From JBHENW01 sp046261875 (GTDB taxonomy: Bacteria; Acidobacteriota; Thermoanaerobaculia; UBA5066; Gp7-AA6): a DNA stretch of 5,807 bases. The notes beneath the pieces are model-generated. The model was not told the origin of the DNA and ran no database searches. It worked only from the letters and a program-made list of their open reading frames with translations. A program made the translations under genes and the position numbers. Shown here piece by piece: positions 5,595-5,807 of this stretch (its first letter is position 1; the number at the start of each line of letters is the position of its first letter). The DNA lies in contig JBHENW010000078.1 of NCBI GenBank assembly GCA_046261875.1, forward strand, positions 1-5,807, in the 5' to 3' direction.

Positions 5595-5633
5595 CCGCCG
5601 GGGCTCTCCGGCGCCCGCCTCCGCTCCCGGCGG
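5595..5633 (+). terminator. possible hairpin after the phosphatase gene
   Basis: CCGCCGGG (5595-5602) directly after the stop codon pairs perfectly with CCCGGCGG (5626-5633) across a 23-base loop. A short T-run (5649-5652) lies 15 bases further on, too far for a classical intrinsic terminator. It could still mark the end of the operon or stabilise its 3' end. Weak evidence in GC-rich sequence. Confidence 0.3.
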
Positions 5634-5643
5634 CCCGGTAACT

Positions 5644-5649
5644 GATACT
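5644..5649 (+). promoter_or_regulatory. possible -10 element, leaderless start
   Basis: GATACT matches TATAAT at 4 of 6 positions and lies in a short A/T-richer patch just before the GTG at 5658. A -10 element here would put transcription start at or next to the GTG, matching the lack of any Shine-Dalgarno sequence. No -35 match is seen. Tentative. Confidence 0.35.
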
Positions 5650-5657
5650 TTTGTGCC

Positions 5658-5807
5658 GTGGGACTGCTGGCGATCCTCCTCGCGCTGACCCCGATGGCCG
5701 CCTCTCCGACCGATCTCCTGCTCGAAGGCGGGCAGGTTTACGAATCGGCTGCCGGGGCGCCGCGTCCCGCCTCGGTCCTCGTCCGCGAAGGCACGATCCT
5801 CTTCGTC
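5658..5807 (+). CDS. amidohydrolase family protein, 5' part, probably exported
   Basis: GTG at 5658 is the only start codon after the in-frame stop at 5643-5645, and the frame runs open to the window end (50 codons). The N terminus (MGLLAILLALTPMAAS) looks like a short signal peptide with a possible cleavage after the Ala-Ser region. It is followed by DLLLEGGQVYE, then PASVLVREGTILFV, the beta-strand pattern typical of the start of metal-dependent amidohydrolases (imidazolonepropionase/dihydroorotase-like superfamily). Metal ligands lie beyond the window, so substrate and activity cannot be judged. A 63-bp gap with a possible hairpin and its own -10-like element suggests it is separate from the partner-switching operon. 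Confidence 0.72.
   Translation, partial: MGLLAILLALTPMAASPTDLLLEGGQVYESAAGAPRPASVLVREGTILFV

Overview
The window is GC-rich (about 70% by eye in the coding parts), every gene I accept lies on the plus strand, and junctions are compact with GTG starts and 4-bp overlaps. Together with a GAF-type sigma-54 activator and an RsbW/STAS/PP2C partner-switching module, this suggests a GC-rich environmental bacterium. Acidobacteriota would fit, but that is inference from style and gene content; no marker gene is present.

Layout: (1) 1-972, the 3' end of a tetratricopeptide-repeat protein that begins outside the window. (2) 1031-2545, a sigma-54 enhancer-binding protein (EBP) with GAF, AAA+ and Fis-type HTH domains and a variant sigma-54-contact loop. 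(3) 2546-2770, a 225-bp non-coding island that drops to about 52% GC. It carries repeated TTGCAC motifs, palindromes, a direct repeat and, at its 3' end, a well-formed -24/-12 (sigma-54) promoter. (4) 2771-3144, two small open frames of 53 and 65 codons with no recognised function. (5) 3131-5594, three overlapping genes: an RsbW/SpoIIAB-like serine kinase (anti-sigma type), a STAS-domain antagonist, and a GAF-GAF-SpoIIE/PP2C phosphatase. (6) 5658-5807, the 5' end of a probably exported amidohydrolase.

Working model (inference): the EBP senses a signal through its GAF domain, binds sites in the low-GC island, and activates the sigma-54 promoter at 2735-2749. This drives an operon of two small proteins followed by a complete kinase/antagonist/phosphatase switch. 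The phosphatase carries a GAF domain that resembles the activator's, so the same kind of signal could act twice, on transcription of the switch and on its phosphorylation state. No sigma factor gene is present beside the switch, so its output target is unknown. This sigma-54-gated partner-switching cassette is the most interesting part of the window.
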